Part shown: positions 27,101 to 37,137 of the stretch, one piece after another | How positions within the stretch are numbered: position 1 is the first letter of the stretch | Layout: each line of letters starts with the position of its first letter | Source of the DNA: Mimachlamys varia | Lineage: Eukaryota; Mollusca; Bivalvia; Pectinida; Pectinidae | Reading direction: 5' to 3' | Length of the DNA: 64,000 bases | Assembly: GCA_947623455.1 (NCBI GenBank) | Contig: OX392527.1 | Location: 13,512,001 to 13,576,000, forward strand | Position numbers and translations under genes: made by a program | The notes under the pieces: model-generated | The model's input: the letters and a program-made list of their open reading frames with translations, nothing else | Database searches by the model: none | Told to the model about the DNA's origin: nothing

Positions 27101-30100
27101 GCCGCCGGAAAAATAACGCATGAAGTCTCGCTTTCTCGACTATCTTCGAGGCGAGACAATAACCAACCAAAATTGTCTCAACAAAACCAAATAGAAATTG
27201 TCATAATAAAACAAACCAGAAACTGTCTGAACAAAACATTCAGTATATTTATAGAAATAGAAAAGATGATAGATGATGTTTTTAAATATACTCTCTATAA
27301 ATTTAATATTGTAATAAACCTGTAACTTGACACTTCTATAAAATATTACATTTTCTTTATATTAACATTTATTATTTCTATACGTTGACACTTTTAATCA
27401 AATGCAAAACCTTTTATCTGAAATTGATCTCCATTTAACCGGGAAGTTTTGTGCTTTGAATAATTTCTGATTTAGATGGGTTGAGCAGACAACACCTTGT
27501 CAGTGACAAACAGAACTGGTGTATATATATGTAAAGGAAGCAGTTTGATGTTATCTCCAAACCCTTACGTCAAGTGTAATAAGCAGACAACACAGTGCAT
27601 GGGCCACAGGTAGAATAGTTCATGAATAAGTAATGGTGTGTATGATATGTGAACATGTCATCTTTGATTGCTATGACGCAAAAGTGACAGCCGTATGACC
27701 TAGTTCAGCCTTATGCCAAAGTAACAACATCCAAGTTCAGAAAAACAAGCCTCCTAAAGGTGTCAACAATACCCATGTTTATAATGAGAATTTCATTGTA
27801 ATAGTCCAGTGAACTTGTTATGTTCATATGTGTACAAATTTTATCTCCTGAAATTGACCCAACATCTAAGATATAGGGACTACATATTATAGTGGGTTTT
27901 TGCTGGAAAAAATCACAAATGTAGCAGTATGGCAATGGTGGAGCAGGACATGTAACACATATCATATAGTTTTAAACAATTAGTATCCGCGAAATTGAAC
28001 TATCACAAGGTTCAGTGGTGTATTTAATGTTAAGTGATGAAAACATCTATTTACATGCTGAAGCAGTTCTTGATAGGACAAAAATCAGCTACTACCTAGA
28101 GATTAAAGTTTAAAATGTGAAAGTGTATCAAAGCATATAGTTTTCCTGTAGAAGAACTGTAATTACGGTGCCCTGAAGGTGACTTTGACATTGTTTCCTG
28201 AAGAAGAACTGTCAGTAAATACTGTGTATCATTATTTGTTCTATATCAGATTTCTGATACTGTACATTTGTATAAGCACAAAACATATACATGTATATAT
28301 AGTCTGATGATATCTATCAACATTTAATTCAAAACTGATCACATGGAGTTATTGACAATGTTTCCTTTTTAAGTATGATAAGCCTACATTATTCGGTATC
28401 ATTAAAGGTCATAAGGACAAAAATCACCTTGACCTCTATATGCTCCAGTTGTGTTACGATCAACAAATCTATTGAATAGCATATCAGCTGGGCCGTGTGT
28501 AACCACCCCTACAGGTCGGGGAGAGGGGTATCCCAGTAAATAAATGTATCAGCAAGTCTGTGTTGCCAGAGGTCACTACTGTTGAAAACTCCTGCAGATT
28601 GTTTTGGTGCTCTAAAATGACCAAAATTAATCTAAAGCATCCAGTGATACATTTGAGACCTTCTTGTTTCGTCTTTTTTTACGACGACTTTCATTGTGAA
28701 ATCCTTGTTATTGTAGCTGTGACCGCGGAAGGTGTGTCAACCTACAGTGTTCATATTGACATTGCAGTGAGATATCCATTCTACCCTCAAGTGGCCCCCT
28801 AAGTGTCAGGAGCTCCGTCATCCATGAACACATCTTCACCTGACCTAGCTGTTGTAATTATAAGGACATCAAACTCCTCAAACACAACAAATTACCTTGT
28901 ATATATTGCTCACCTGGATATGGAGCAATCATTGCAAAATTTCCTCATTAAAAGTAATATTGGAAATAAGACTGAACGTGTGGGGCATGGTGTGCCACTT
29001 ACACAATGAACTGGAAAACAAACTTTTGAAAAGTTGAAACCATATATCATAGGAGAAAAGTTGTAATATTCTGAACTACTTATTTGGTCTAGCTCTACCA
29101 TAATTAAACAATATAATTCTTAAAATATCTATGGCTTCACTTTACCCTTAGGACTTCTTTTCCAGAGCAACTGCATGCAAAGTCTGCAAAATAATTTGTT
29201 TTTATATCGCAATGTGTAGATTGGATTGTAAATATGTACAGCAACACTTAAATTCTTTCATTACAGCACTGAAAAATTTTGTTTCAATTAGGTTAATTTT
29301 GACCAGTTGAAAATAATTTGAAAATGTTGTTAAGTGTTTTATGTGAAAGACCATGCATGCTGTTGGAGTGATCACATCTGATGGCTTGATAGCTATAGAG
29401 GCACTATGTGTCAGACTGTGTAACGGCTACTCCAAACCTGCAGTAATATATCATTCACTGACCCTGAATGCTTCAAAGTAATATATTACTTCGATCACCT
29501 GCACAAACGTGAGTCAGAGTGGATTGTGTTGAACACATGACAGGGAAACAAAATATGTTTCTTCCTCAAGCTCAATTTCCCTGATCATATTTCCCATATT
29601 GGAACCTATTGTAAGCAGCGTTTACCCATCCCCGGTTCACAGAGGCTATATAAAGCACAGACACCAGTGACCTGTTATATATAGGCTGATCCCCTTCACC
29701 TCCTCTTACATTACCCAGGGATGTTCTATTTTGGTGAAATAAAAAAAATATTTATGCACTTGTCATAGGGAAACCTTTTTTTTTGCTTTCGAGATTTATT
29801 TTTTGAAAGGCTTTTTATTTGACAGAACATTTTTGTGATAACATAGCAACAGGCCTGCATTATTTGTAGTTTTGTTATGATGTTATGATATAAACTAAAA
29901 CAGTGATGACTTTATAAACAAACTCAATAAAGTACACTACAGCATTATTTACCTGGCCTCATTGTCAACACCAACATCTGGTTAGATCATGTCCCCTATC
30001 ATTATCAGCCCACACTTCAGACGTGTGTAAACATTACCCCGTTACCTACATACTTGCTGATGCCTATATATATTACCCCTGATATATCAGTTATACAGAC

Positions 30101-33100
30101 AGACAACATAGCCTGTGTATATCTACAGATGCTGACAATGTCTGCACTCTTACTAACACGTACACTGTTAACACATGTCCTCATCCTCTCCTTGCCACAA
30201 TTACAGTTTACTGAATATATGCCGCCCCACACAGATTATGAGATCAGAGATAGTGTCCCACTCGTCTACACTACATGTAGGTACAGCTCCACACAGATAG
30301 GGTCCCACGTGTCTCACTCTATAGCTAAGTGTACACATGCACTAGATATGTGACCTCTGAGGAATATGTAAACAGCTTGCTTACCTCATGGCAACACACA
30401 AACAGTAAACACCTAGACAGGTCAGAGATAGTACACTAAATCAGCAATAAAGAGGTCTAAATATACTCAGCAGTAAAAATAAAACCTTCCAACTTATTTA
30501 ATACAAGAATTGAACATTGTAAAACAGTATTTTATCACATTATGGGCAAACATGTGCTCCGACTGTGATTGACCAACAAAAACATTTCTCACTTCGCAGA
30601 CAAAGACACTGGAAATCACACACACTTTTTTTTCTGATAAAAATCCTATTATCTCAGACATATCATCCTGAAATTCACAGTAATGAAACATAGTGGATTA
30701 CACTGCACACAGACATGGAATTCTGTAGTCATTACATGTATTCATCTATCATAATCTGTAAATTGGAATTGTGACAAATCAATGCAAAAACATTTCGTGT
30801 TCAGTTTCCAGTCGATAATTATAGTACATGTTACAAATATTTTTGAGTGTGCTGCCTTTCCTAATCCCAAGGACCCATTTTTTTCGGTCTAATTTGATTT
30901 AGCATGAATTAACTTTTTAAAAAGAAAAATATGCTTAAATTCTCTAATATTACATATATCTGGGCAGGTATCTGTATCTTCTGTCATAAGAATGGCTTTT
31001 CAGAGCTAATATTTTGTGTCACATACATGCATACAATGAAAAAGAATTTTTCATGTATGTTGAGTTAGGAATCTGTTTATCCAGACTTACTATTCCAGAA
31101 GGTCACTGTTGTCTGGCAGACAATTAGTCCAATAAACGATAAACCCCAACCTCCCTCTTACATATTACCAGTAATCAACCTCCCTCTTACATATTACCAG
31201 TAATCAGCCTCCCTCTTACATATTACCAGTAATATAATCAACCTCCCTCTTACATATTACCAGTAATCAACCTCCCTCTTACATATTACCAGTAATCAAC
31301 CTCCCTCTTACATATTACCAGTAATCAACCTCCCTCTTACATATTGATCAACTACCCTCTTACATATTGATCAACTACCCTCTTACATAGTGATCAACTA
31401 ACCTCTTACATAGTGATCAACTACCCTCTTACATAGTGATCAACTAACCTCTTACATAGTGATCAACTAACCTCTTACATAGTGATCAACTACCCTCTTA
31501 CATAGTGATCAACTAACCTCTTACAGTGATCAACTAACCCCTTACATAGTGATCAACTACCCTCTTACATAGTGATCAACTAACCTCTTACATAGTGATC
31601 AACTAACCTCTTACATAGTGATCAACTAACCTCTTACATATTGATCAACTAACCTCTTACATAGCGATCAACTAACCCCTTACATAGTGATCAACTAACC
31701 TCTTACATAGTGATCAACTAACCTCTTACATATTGATCAACTACCCTCTTACATAGTGATCAACTAACCTCTTACATAGTGATCAACTAACCTCTTACAT
31801 AGTGATCAACTAACCTCTTACATAGTGATCAACTACCCTCTTACATATTGATCAACTACCCTCTTACATATTGATCAACTACCCTCTTACATAGTGATCA
31901 ACTAACCTCTTACATAGTGATCAACTACCCTCTTACATAGTGATCAACTACCCTCTTACATAGTGATCAACTAACCCCTTACATAGTGATCAACTAACCT
32001 CTTACAAAGTGATCAACTACCCTCTTACAAAGTGATCAACTAACCTCTTACATATTGATCAACTACCCTCTTACATAGTGATCAACTAACCCCTTACATA
32101 GTGATCAACTAACCTCTTACATAGTGATCAACTAACCCCTTACATAGTGATCAACTAACCCCTTACATAGTGATCAACTAACCTCTTACATAGTGATCAA
32201 CTAACCTCTTACATAGTGATCAACTAACCTCTTACATAGTGATCAACTAACCTCTTACAAAGTGATCAACTAACCTCTTACATAGTGATCAACTAACCTC
32301 TTACAAAGTGATCAACTACCCTCTTACATATTGATCAACTAACCCCTTACATAGTGATCAACTAACCTCTTACATAGTGATCAACTAACCTCTTACATAG
32401 TGATCAGCTAACCCCTTACATAGTGATCAACTAACCTCTTACATAGTGATCAACTAACCTCTTACAAAGTGTTCAACTAACCTCTTACATAGTGATCAAC
32501 TAACCTCTTACAAAGTGATCAACTAACCTCTTACATATTGATCAACTAACCCCTTACATAGTGATCAACTAACCTCTTACATAGTGATCAACTAACCTCT
32601 TACATAGTGATCAACTAACCTCTTACATATTGATCAACTACCCTCTTACATAGTGATCAACTAACCTCTTACATAGTGATCAACTACCCTCTTACATAGT
32701 GATCAACTAACCTCTTACATAGTGATCAACTAACCTCTTACATAGTGATCAACTACCCTCTTACATAGTGATCAACTAACCTCTTACAGTGATCAACTAA
32801 CCCCTTACATAGTGATCAACTACCCTCTTACATAGTGATCAACTACCCTCTTACATATTGATAAACTATACATATTGATCAACCTCTTACATATTGATCA
32901 ACTACCCTCTTTCATATTAAACAGCGAAACGTTATTTAAAATTTGCATTGACAATACTTCCATACATTTTAATCCCAACTTATTTCAAAAACTTCAAACA
33001 GAAATTCACATGCAGGATCATAATATGAACCGATAAATATGATGAAGCCTCAAGAAAGGAACATTCATTTCAGACATATCACTTCCACTGCGACATTTAA

Positions 33101-35541
33101 ACAGTCTCCAGATAACAAACAAACTAAGTCCTTCTATAATGATTAACATATTTCCCCCTGTTAACCCTGCTACAGTTTGTAAGGCTACAGTCAAGCTCGC
33201 CTAGTCTAATTTCACTACACTAAAAACACTTCTCCCCTGACTGAGCAAGAGATGCCAGTCAAGCTCGCCTAGTCTAATTTCACTACACTAAAAACACTTC
33301 TCCCCTGACTGAGCAAGAGATGCTATCAGAGATACACAGGGATGCAAGGCAATATTTCTCATTCATGTCCAAAAAAAAATTATGTTAATAATCCTTCACT
33401 TTTTCACAAATAACCATCTCAACAGCTGAAGGTTATTCAAACACAATCATCATTTTTTTATTTAACAACATGTTGCAGATAAGTCATCTATTGGGTAAAC
33501 AGCTATGCCACGAGGCCCAGTAATTAATAATATAAAAAACATACCAAATATTCAAACAATGAAAATTCAGTCAGCGTTACAAAAATATCGGCACTTTCTG
33601 CTTGTTTACTACCCTGTTTACTATCAAATTAAAATTGTGACGACTTTGGTTGTTTGTCAAACCTAAGCCTCATGCATATACACACATGTTTTCGCTATGA
33701 GACACACCATGACTTTTAGTCATCACTTCTAACGTGGCCTGCATCTGTGCACCATGTACATTATGTATGTACATGAGGCCATGCTTAGAGGAGTAGCTGT
33801 TTATGATCTGTGTGAAAAAGTCATTTGATGTAACTAATTCTGACAATTACTTTATAAATTAAAACAGTTAATTACTCTTTGGTACATAATTTGTATCACT
33901 TTATAAAATTTCCTGTTCCTTAAATCAGATTACTTTTTAATATCACTACACTACCCAGTTTATAAAACAAAAAAAATTGCATCACTTAGGTACAGATCTG
34001 GCACACTTTGTATGCATACATAAATAAATATACTACACTTTATTAAGTATAAAAAATAAATTTTATTTATTTTATAACAATTATGAAACAAGTTTCTCCA
34101 ACTTATAATAATCACTCTTGTTGGCCTGGAACGATGTTAGCGCACTAGAATACCCGGAGAAAACCCATGTTCATGTAGTCGTCCAAGAGACTCCATACCT
34201 TTTAACGTCTCATCAGGGGAATCGAACTACAGACGCCAAGGTGAAAGGCAAGTGAACTATCCAATGCAGCACCACCCAACTACCATTTAGTATGCATCTC
34301 TGTATTAATCCATATTTTATTATTTAATTGGTATCATTTCTTCTCTATATCTGATACAGAGTTTAAAGCTATACTTTCACATTTCATTTTCAATTTACAA
34401 TAAATTAAAATGATGAAACCAGTGCAGCTACTTTTCATCTAAAAAGACCCTGACATTGTTTCTTTGTCAGAAATGTCAGTGAAATTGATCATGAGATTAA
34501 AAGAGAATGGGGTCAGTGAAATGTGACCCTACAGTGGCTTACTCATCAGGGCAGGGTAAACTGAGTATTGTTTACACCTTGTATTATCAGTATAGGTCAG
34601 TCACAAGTAAGAACATCAAGTAACTTTATCAATGGCACCAGACAAGTAGGAATAATAAGATCTTTGATTAGATGTCATTTAGGTGAGGATTACATTACCA
34701 TGTTTTCCATCAAAAGCAATGGACATATTTTGTAATGCCATCATCTGACAATGCAACACATGAAATATATATATATATATAGGTACTAATAAGATTTGCT
34801 TTAACACTAAATTTACCAATATGGCTAAAAGCTATAAAACATGTACATAATTATTAAACAAAATGATATACTTACAGTCGGTAACACTTTCTCATTGCTC
34901 CTCTGTTGAATGACTGAAAATAAGACAAAACTCATGAATGTATCAAAAAGTTAACAGGAAAAATCCCTATACTCACCAATATAATAGCCATTCTACAATT
35001 TTGTCAATGGTCAGTTCCATGTTTTCATATTGTTTTTCTCTGTCACATTCGCAAAAATTGTTAATTTATCTAAACAAACACATAGCTTTATGCTTACCTT
35101 GGATTCCATCTTGACCTTCACTTCATCTGTTAACCATGTCTTCTTATGTGGGTTATAGCGATGTCTGATACAGATTTCAGAATCAATATCCTCAATATGA
35201 AAGGCTTTCCATGGATCATTTAATAACTTTGCTTTTCTAATAGCCAAAGCCCAATTGAATTTTGCTCGTGCATGTGCACTTTGTATGTTTAATTTCAATG
35301 AATTTGCATTTTCTTTAATAGTGCTAAGTGATGCCAAAGCAACAGATTTGCTTAATCTCCTCTGCCTCAGTGTTATCATTGGTGGCATTACAGGTTCTTC
35401 ACTATCACTTTCTTCTGTATCCTCCCGTTCATCTGATGCATCGGCTCCTGTATCCTCATCATTGCTGGATTCTTCTTTAGGATACAGCTGCATGTCCCAA
35501 TCATCATCGCTGTCGTACGTCTCGGTACTTTGGGCTGACAT
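12039..35541 (-). CDS. EEF2K: eukaryotic elongation factor 2 kinase (complete, 11 coding exons)
   Basis: Ca2+/calmodulin-dependent alpha-kinase that phosphorylates elongation factor 2 and slows translation elongation in the cytosol. Exons on the minus strand are 35541-35098, 34913-34876, 21869-21698, 21253-21107, 20558-20298, 18709-18440, 16910-16791, 16065-15865, 15485-15361, 13452-13274 and 12151-12039. All introns have GT..AG ends, and lengths sum to 2070 nt (689 residues plus TGA), near the 725 of the human enzyme. In order: acidic N-terminus; calmodulin-binding helix (residues 95-114, FNWALAIRKAKLLNDPWKAF); alpha-kinase domain about 120-350 with likely ATP-contact Lys182, metal/catalytic Asp285 and Asp295, glycine loop GDGNLGAKG and zinc ligands His271, His323, Cys325, Cys329; Ser-rich regulatory loop; SEL1-like helical C-terminus. 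The start is the first in-frame ATG. The second intron is 13 kb. Human residue correspondences are recalled from the family, not aligned by software. Confidence 0.96.
12275..12530 (+). repeat. two-copy direct repeat, period about 145 bp
   Basis: TTGACCTTGGCACCCTGAAA ... ACTTGTTCGAGG ... TTTGGTCAG occurs at about 12290 and again at about 12435. It lies in the last EEF2K intron and is probably a fragment of an interspersed element with tandem core units. Confidence 0.7.
13274..13452 (-). CDS. EEF2K: EEF2K coding exon 10
   Basis: Encodes SWEDSLFWYERAIETDNHDE then GGEYNCTMEDP and ELLRTGGHGLEKDPSAAG, matching the human C-terminal SEL1 region (WYNTALEMTDCDEGGEYDG, GGYGLEKDP). Acceptor ATTGTAG, donor G|GTAAAT, phase 1 out. 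Confidence 0.95.
13905..14055 (+). repeat. interspersed repeat fragment feeding a tandem array
   Basis: Phrases such as GTGACCTTTGACCTT and GAACCAAATTGGACCAGGGG, then TTCATGAGATATCTGG, look like the tail of an interspersed element. The last phrase is the start of the 64-bp unit that follows. Confidence 0.5.
14042..15064 (+). repeat. 64-bp tandem array, 16 copies, with dimeric higher order
   Basis: Unit from GATATCTGGTACATAAGG to CACATCACACACATGR, nearly invariant. Two variants (GGCCACAC..CATGAG and GGACACAC..CATGGG) alternate over much of the array, giving a 128-bp higher-order period. It sits in the EEF2K intron between exons 10 and 9. Confidence 0.95.
15361..15485 (-). CDS. EEF2K: EEF2K coding exon 9: SEL1-like repeat
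   Basis: Encodes residues 552-592 plus two bases: GIDYMVEAAEAGDRGAMIYM and AKAFETGNGL, a clear SEL1-like pair. A 29-bp tandem array begins about 20 nt upstream of its acceptor. Confidence 0.95.
15505..15768 (+). repeat. 29-bp tandem array, about 9 copies
   Basis: Unit CATAAGTTAGCAAGGACACT plus TAATACAGA. It lies directly next to the acceptor of EEF2K exon 9, so it occupies the polypyrimidine/branch-point neighbourhood of that intron. Confidence 0.92.
15865..16065 (-). CDS. EEF2K: EEF2K coding exon 8: SEL1-like helices
   Basis: Encodes residues 485-551, including IHHEMAKYHEIGRF, DWESAIFHEEHAAELGEMEA and LSKLYLGM. These are SEL1-type helix pairs of the C-terminal domain, which helps recruit eEF2. 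The donor GAG|GTAGGG is weaker than the others. Confidence 0.95.
16791..16910 (-). CDS. EEF2K: EEF2K coding exon 7
   Basis: Encodes residues 445-484 (PSCVAMEIDFRKL..KVGDSTLGK), matching the human stretch SAVALEVQRLN..KIGKSILGK at the start of the C-terminal helical domain. Phase 0 on both sides. Confidence 0.94.
17531..17966. mobile_element. non-autonomous element with about 83-bp inverted arms
   Basis: The left arm (from TTATATACTAAGTTTGT through GTCTGTTTCCTTTGTC) is matched in reverse by GACAAAGGAAACAGACG ... ACTTAGTATATA on the right, about 85-90 percent identical. A 14-bp direct repeat GTGTTAATTGTTAT occurs at 17521 and 17999. No ORF in the 270-bp centre. Confidence 0.8.
18440..18709 (-). 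CDS. EEF2K: EEF2K coding exon 6: regulatory loop
   Basis: Encodes residues 355-444, the low-complexity Ser/Asp-rich linker between kinase domain and helical C-terminus. It begins RKSMMKTRLRGDEERC, where the human primary autophosphorylation Thr348 appears to be replaced by Asp366. Basic-directed Ser contexts (RQRSNSS, RMRFISES) are possible phosphosites, by inference only. Confidence 0.92.
19050..20030. mobile_element. TIR element with tandem core (family R2), copy A
   Basis: Starts TGTCTCGCCTTT and ends GGTGAGACA, an imperfect terminal inverted repeat. Inside are about six diverged units of about 130-150 bp with AAGTTTCAATTC, AATAACACTGTAA, AGTGGA.TTTAAC and TCTCAAA. A shorter copy lies at 26452-27158. 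Confidence 0.75.
20298..20558 (-). CDS. EEF2K: EEF2K coding exon 5: catalytic C-lobe and zinc site
   Basis: Encodes residues 268-354. It holds VVDIQGVGDLYTDPQIHT, the glycine loop GDGNLGAKGMA, and the HSHICNDIC zinc motif (His323, Cys325, Cys329, with His271 as the likely fourth ligand). Ends FDLSPLELNAHKDILRHQ; donor CAG|GTAAGT. Confidence 0.97.
21107..21253 (-). CDS. EEF2K: EEF2K coding exon 4
   Basis: Encodes residues 219-267, with the eEF2K signature HLEHFIEGHYVKYNSNSGFV. In phase at both ends; donor CAG|GTACGT. Confidence 0.97.
21480..21660 (+). repeat. fragment of the 39.98-kb tandem-core element
   Basis: Shares GAGGGGAACCCACC-like text, TTTGAGAATTGATCCATCCA and CTTCTCAAGATATAGCGAT with the units at 40.2-41.1 kb, ending in a degenerate GACTGACTGACGACCG tract. 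Confidence 0.65.
21698..21869 (-). CDS. EEF2K: EEF2K coding exon 3: kinase N-lobe
   Basis: Encodes residues 161-218, including GNYVAKNYI with the presumed ATP-contacting Lys182, then DRDVYFQDVKLQMDAKVWAE and YNRHKPPKK. Donor AAG|GTAACT. Confidence 0.96.
22140..22425 (+). repeat. 44-47-bp tandem array, 6 copies
   Basis: Unit TTTTCGGGGGTGAAGACTTA then GACAAGAGATCCCAGATAGTG. The embedded ACAAGAGATCCCAGA equals the head of the element at 39985. Minus-strand ORFs here are repeat by-products. Confidence 0.92.
22430..24078. other. EEF2K intron 2, unique sequence
   Basis: AT-rich intronic sequence with no recognisable exon or repeat unit. Confidence 0.4.
24079..25500. mobile_element. 1.42-kb TIR element without recognisable transposase
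   Basis: Starts AGGCCATACCAATTTAATTT followed by ATTGTTCGTCGG, and ends with the reverse complement (CCGAAGAACAATAAATCAAA then TTGGTATGGCCT). The TIR is about 32 bp with two mismatches. Internal ORFs are short and unlike known transposases. Confidence 0.85.
26452..27158. mobile_element. TIR element with tandem core (family R2), copy B
   Basis: Same ends (TGTCTCGCCTTT / GAGGCGAGACA) and the same core units as copy A, but with fewer units (707 versus 981 bp). The terminal block TCTCGACTATCTTCGAGG matches copy A. Confidence 0.78.
27160..31140. other. EEF2K intron 2, mostly unique sequence
   Basis: No exon could be supported. Around 28.68-28.80 kb one frame reads VTAEGVSTYSVHIDIAVRYP before a stop, which looks protein-like but could not be tied to a family or splice structure. 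Confidence 0.35.
31145..31340 (+). repeat. 29-bp tandem array, about 7 copies
   Basis: Unit AACCTCCCTCTTACATATTA plus CCAGTAATC. It grades into the 23-bp array that follows, sharing CCCTCTTACATATT. Confidence 0.92.
31340..32905 (+). repeat. 23-bp tandem array, about 67 copies
   Basis: Unit ATCAACTAACCTCTTACATA plus GTG, with recurrent variants (TACCC, CCCC, CATATT, CAAAGT, one CAGTG deletion form). A mosaic of variants without a simple higher-order period. In EEF2K intron 2. Confidence 0.95.
32906..34870. other. EEF2K intron 2, distal part, with a 68-bp tandem duplication
   Basis: Unique intronic sequence except for a near-perfect two-copy duplication at about 33190-33325 (CAGTCAAGCTCGCCTAGTCT ... 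CTGAGCAAGAGATGC) and an (AT)n run at 34768-34782. Confidence 0.6.
34876..34913 (-). CDS. EEF2K: EEF2K coding exon 2 (38 nt)
   Basis: Short exon between TTTTCAG and GTAAGT. It encodes SFNRGAMRKCYR, matching the start of the alpha-kinase domain (human PFGRGAMRECFR). Phase 0 in, phase 2 out, so it is needed to keep frame with the exon 13 kb downstream. Confidence 0.93.
35098..35541 (-). CDS. EEF2K: EEF2K coding exon 1: start, acidic leader and calmodulin-binding helix
   Basis: Encodes residues 1-148. The first 50 residues are dominated by Asp, Glu and Ser. The calmodulin-binding segment is at residues 95-114, and the stretch HIEDI..E..IRHRYNP that begins the kinase domain follows, ending in VKVKMESK. 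The donor is AAG|GTAAGC, phase 0. Confidence 0.95.
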
Positions 35542-35782
35542 TTTTATATATACTTATTATCTCAATGAAAGTTACTGTTCAAATCTCATTTAATGTCCTC
35601 GTTCTTCATTCACAATATTCACTCATTCTTCAGTCACAATATTCATATGGTTTAATTAATACACACTAACCGCTGTTCCAGTGACATCATCACTTAATTC
35701 TCAACAGATTAGTTGATTGTCACAGGGAATACCCCAAAGCAATCTGAATTTATGCATCTTCAAATTGTTGCTGGTATTCACT
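35542..35782 (-). other. EEF2K: EEF2K 5' leader, second exon, with short upstream ORFs
   Basis: Untranslated part of the start exon. A good acceptor (CTATTTGCAG) ends at 35783. The leader holds several upstream ATGs, each closed before the main ATG: an 18-codon uORF (35757-35701), a 12-codon one beginning ATGATG (35690-35652), and shorter ones near 35.56-35.63 kb. This suggests translational control of the kinase mRNA, but the transcript start is inferred. Confidence 0.55.
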
Positions 35783-35846
35783 CTGCAAATAGAAAATGCA
35801 AATCTATCTAAACATGATCCAAAATTGTGAAGTCTTCAATAGTTAT

Positions 35847-36240
35847 GTAAAAGGACGAGGAAAAGTGATAGTGCCGTCTCTGAGGCTCGGAACCGCAACC
35901 CTTGGCTCTCAGTGAGCCCGATGCTCTACCGACTGAGTTAAAGGGAAATTCCCTACAGCTCACGCTTGTAAGGCAACCTTATCAATACACATCTTTTGCA
36001 CTAGCCAACTGTAACAGGAGAAAGAGAAAATATAGCAACCAGATCTGGGTTCTAACTCAGGACTTTCGAACTCTAGACTAGCACTCTGCCACTGAGCTAC
36101 CTCAGGTCGTCAATGATCGATCCAGTCAAGTTCCGCTACACTTATGTTCAATTTAGCTGAATTAAACCAAACCTGTTTACCTAAGGACAACAGTTCTATT
36201 CACCAGAATACAGAAAGTCTTTTTCCTTTCCTGTTACAGT
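35847..36240 (-). mobile_element. tRNA-derived element with inverted ends (family R3), copy A
   Basis: Bounded by GGACGAGGAAAAGTG and CTTTTTCCTTTCCTGTTAC. On the minus strand it holds two tRNA-like stretches: one with A-box TAACTCAGTCGGTAGAGC and B-box GGTTCCGAGCC, another with TAGCTCAGTGGCAGAGTG and a decayed B-box AGTTAGAACCC. Neither folds as a functional tRNA, so this is a composite tRNA-derived SINE-like element in the EEF2K 5' intron. Confidence 0.65.
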
Positions 36241-36760
36241 GGTTCCTGTGACCAACCCTTGATTTAGCTATCTAACAGGCCTATTTAGTTGTTAAACACT
36301 ACTGTACTGCAGTACACATGTGATACCAATCGCTTGTCAATTTTGCTATAATACATTTACTCGACAGTATCCATATTAATGGCATACATCTATTCCAGCC
36401 CTGGCACCTTACTGATGAGCTCCCTTACAAGTAGGGACCTAAAACGTGTTACTGGTCCACTGTCTATTTCTTTCTACATAAATGATTGTTGCCTTTAGGC
36501 TTATCGATGGCTATGCAAGCGGATGCAAACTTTTGAACAGTAAAGGCATATTCGCATCAGCACATGTGGGACCAAAGAGAATGTTGACAGCGGATGGAAC
36601 TTAGAAGTTACATTCATTTAAAACCCTTATGTTGGGCCGACTCCGACCATGTTGGCTTGTTGCAAGCTTTATGACAAACATTACGTTAACAAATACATTT
36701 GGTAATGAAATTAACTCTTCATTTCGAAAGATGTCATGTAAGACTTAGGCAAATTCTTAC

Positions 36761-36850
36761 CTGGTGTTTACAACTGCCACTCGCTAACTTCGGCTGACGG
36801 TCTGTGACCTCGTGAGACAACGTTGTTTTCTTGCTGCTAAAAGAGCCTTG
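36761..36850 (-). promoter_or_regulatory. EEF2K: probable EEF2K 5' noncoding exon and promoter-proximal region
   Basis: A strong donor CCAG|GTAAGA is at 36761/36760, preceded on the minus strand by about 90 nt of relatively GC-rich, CpG-containing sequence with no in-frame coding. It would splice to the acceptor at 35783. The upstream edge is approximate. The gene start would face away from the tRNA-Leu gene about 290 bp away. Confidence 0.45.
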
Positions 36851-37137
36851 ACTCCACAAGCATCATGAGGTCAAATTTGTTGTTTACTACAATGAATTTG
36901 GTACGAAAATAGCAGATGCATTCCGACAACCCTATTCCGAATGGAAAATTAAATATAATTTCGATATTTAAAATCCCCAAAAAAACACCAAGAGGTCGTT
37001 TTAAGGTGTAAATTTCAGAAAAAAATTATGAAGAATAAACAAGTCTCAAACTTTAACTTATACTTCAAATACGTGATACAGCATAAAATGTCATTAGAAG
37101 AAATAAGAAATTTCTTTATAACCCCTCAGCAATGTAA

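Noticed and set aside
28560..28802. Protein-like stretch ending YSVHIDIAVRYPFYPQVAP
   Set aside because: Possibly a relic exon, but no flanking exon, start or family could be supported, so it was not called a gene.
35880..36110. Functional tRNA genes on the minus strand
   Set aside because: A- and B-box matches exist but acceptor stems do not pair and the anticodon loop lacks T33, so these are tRNA-derived repeats.
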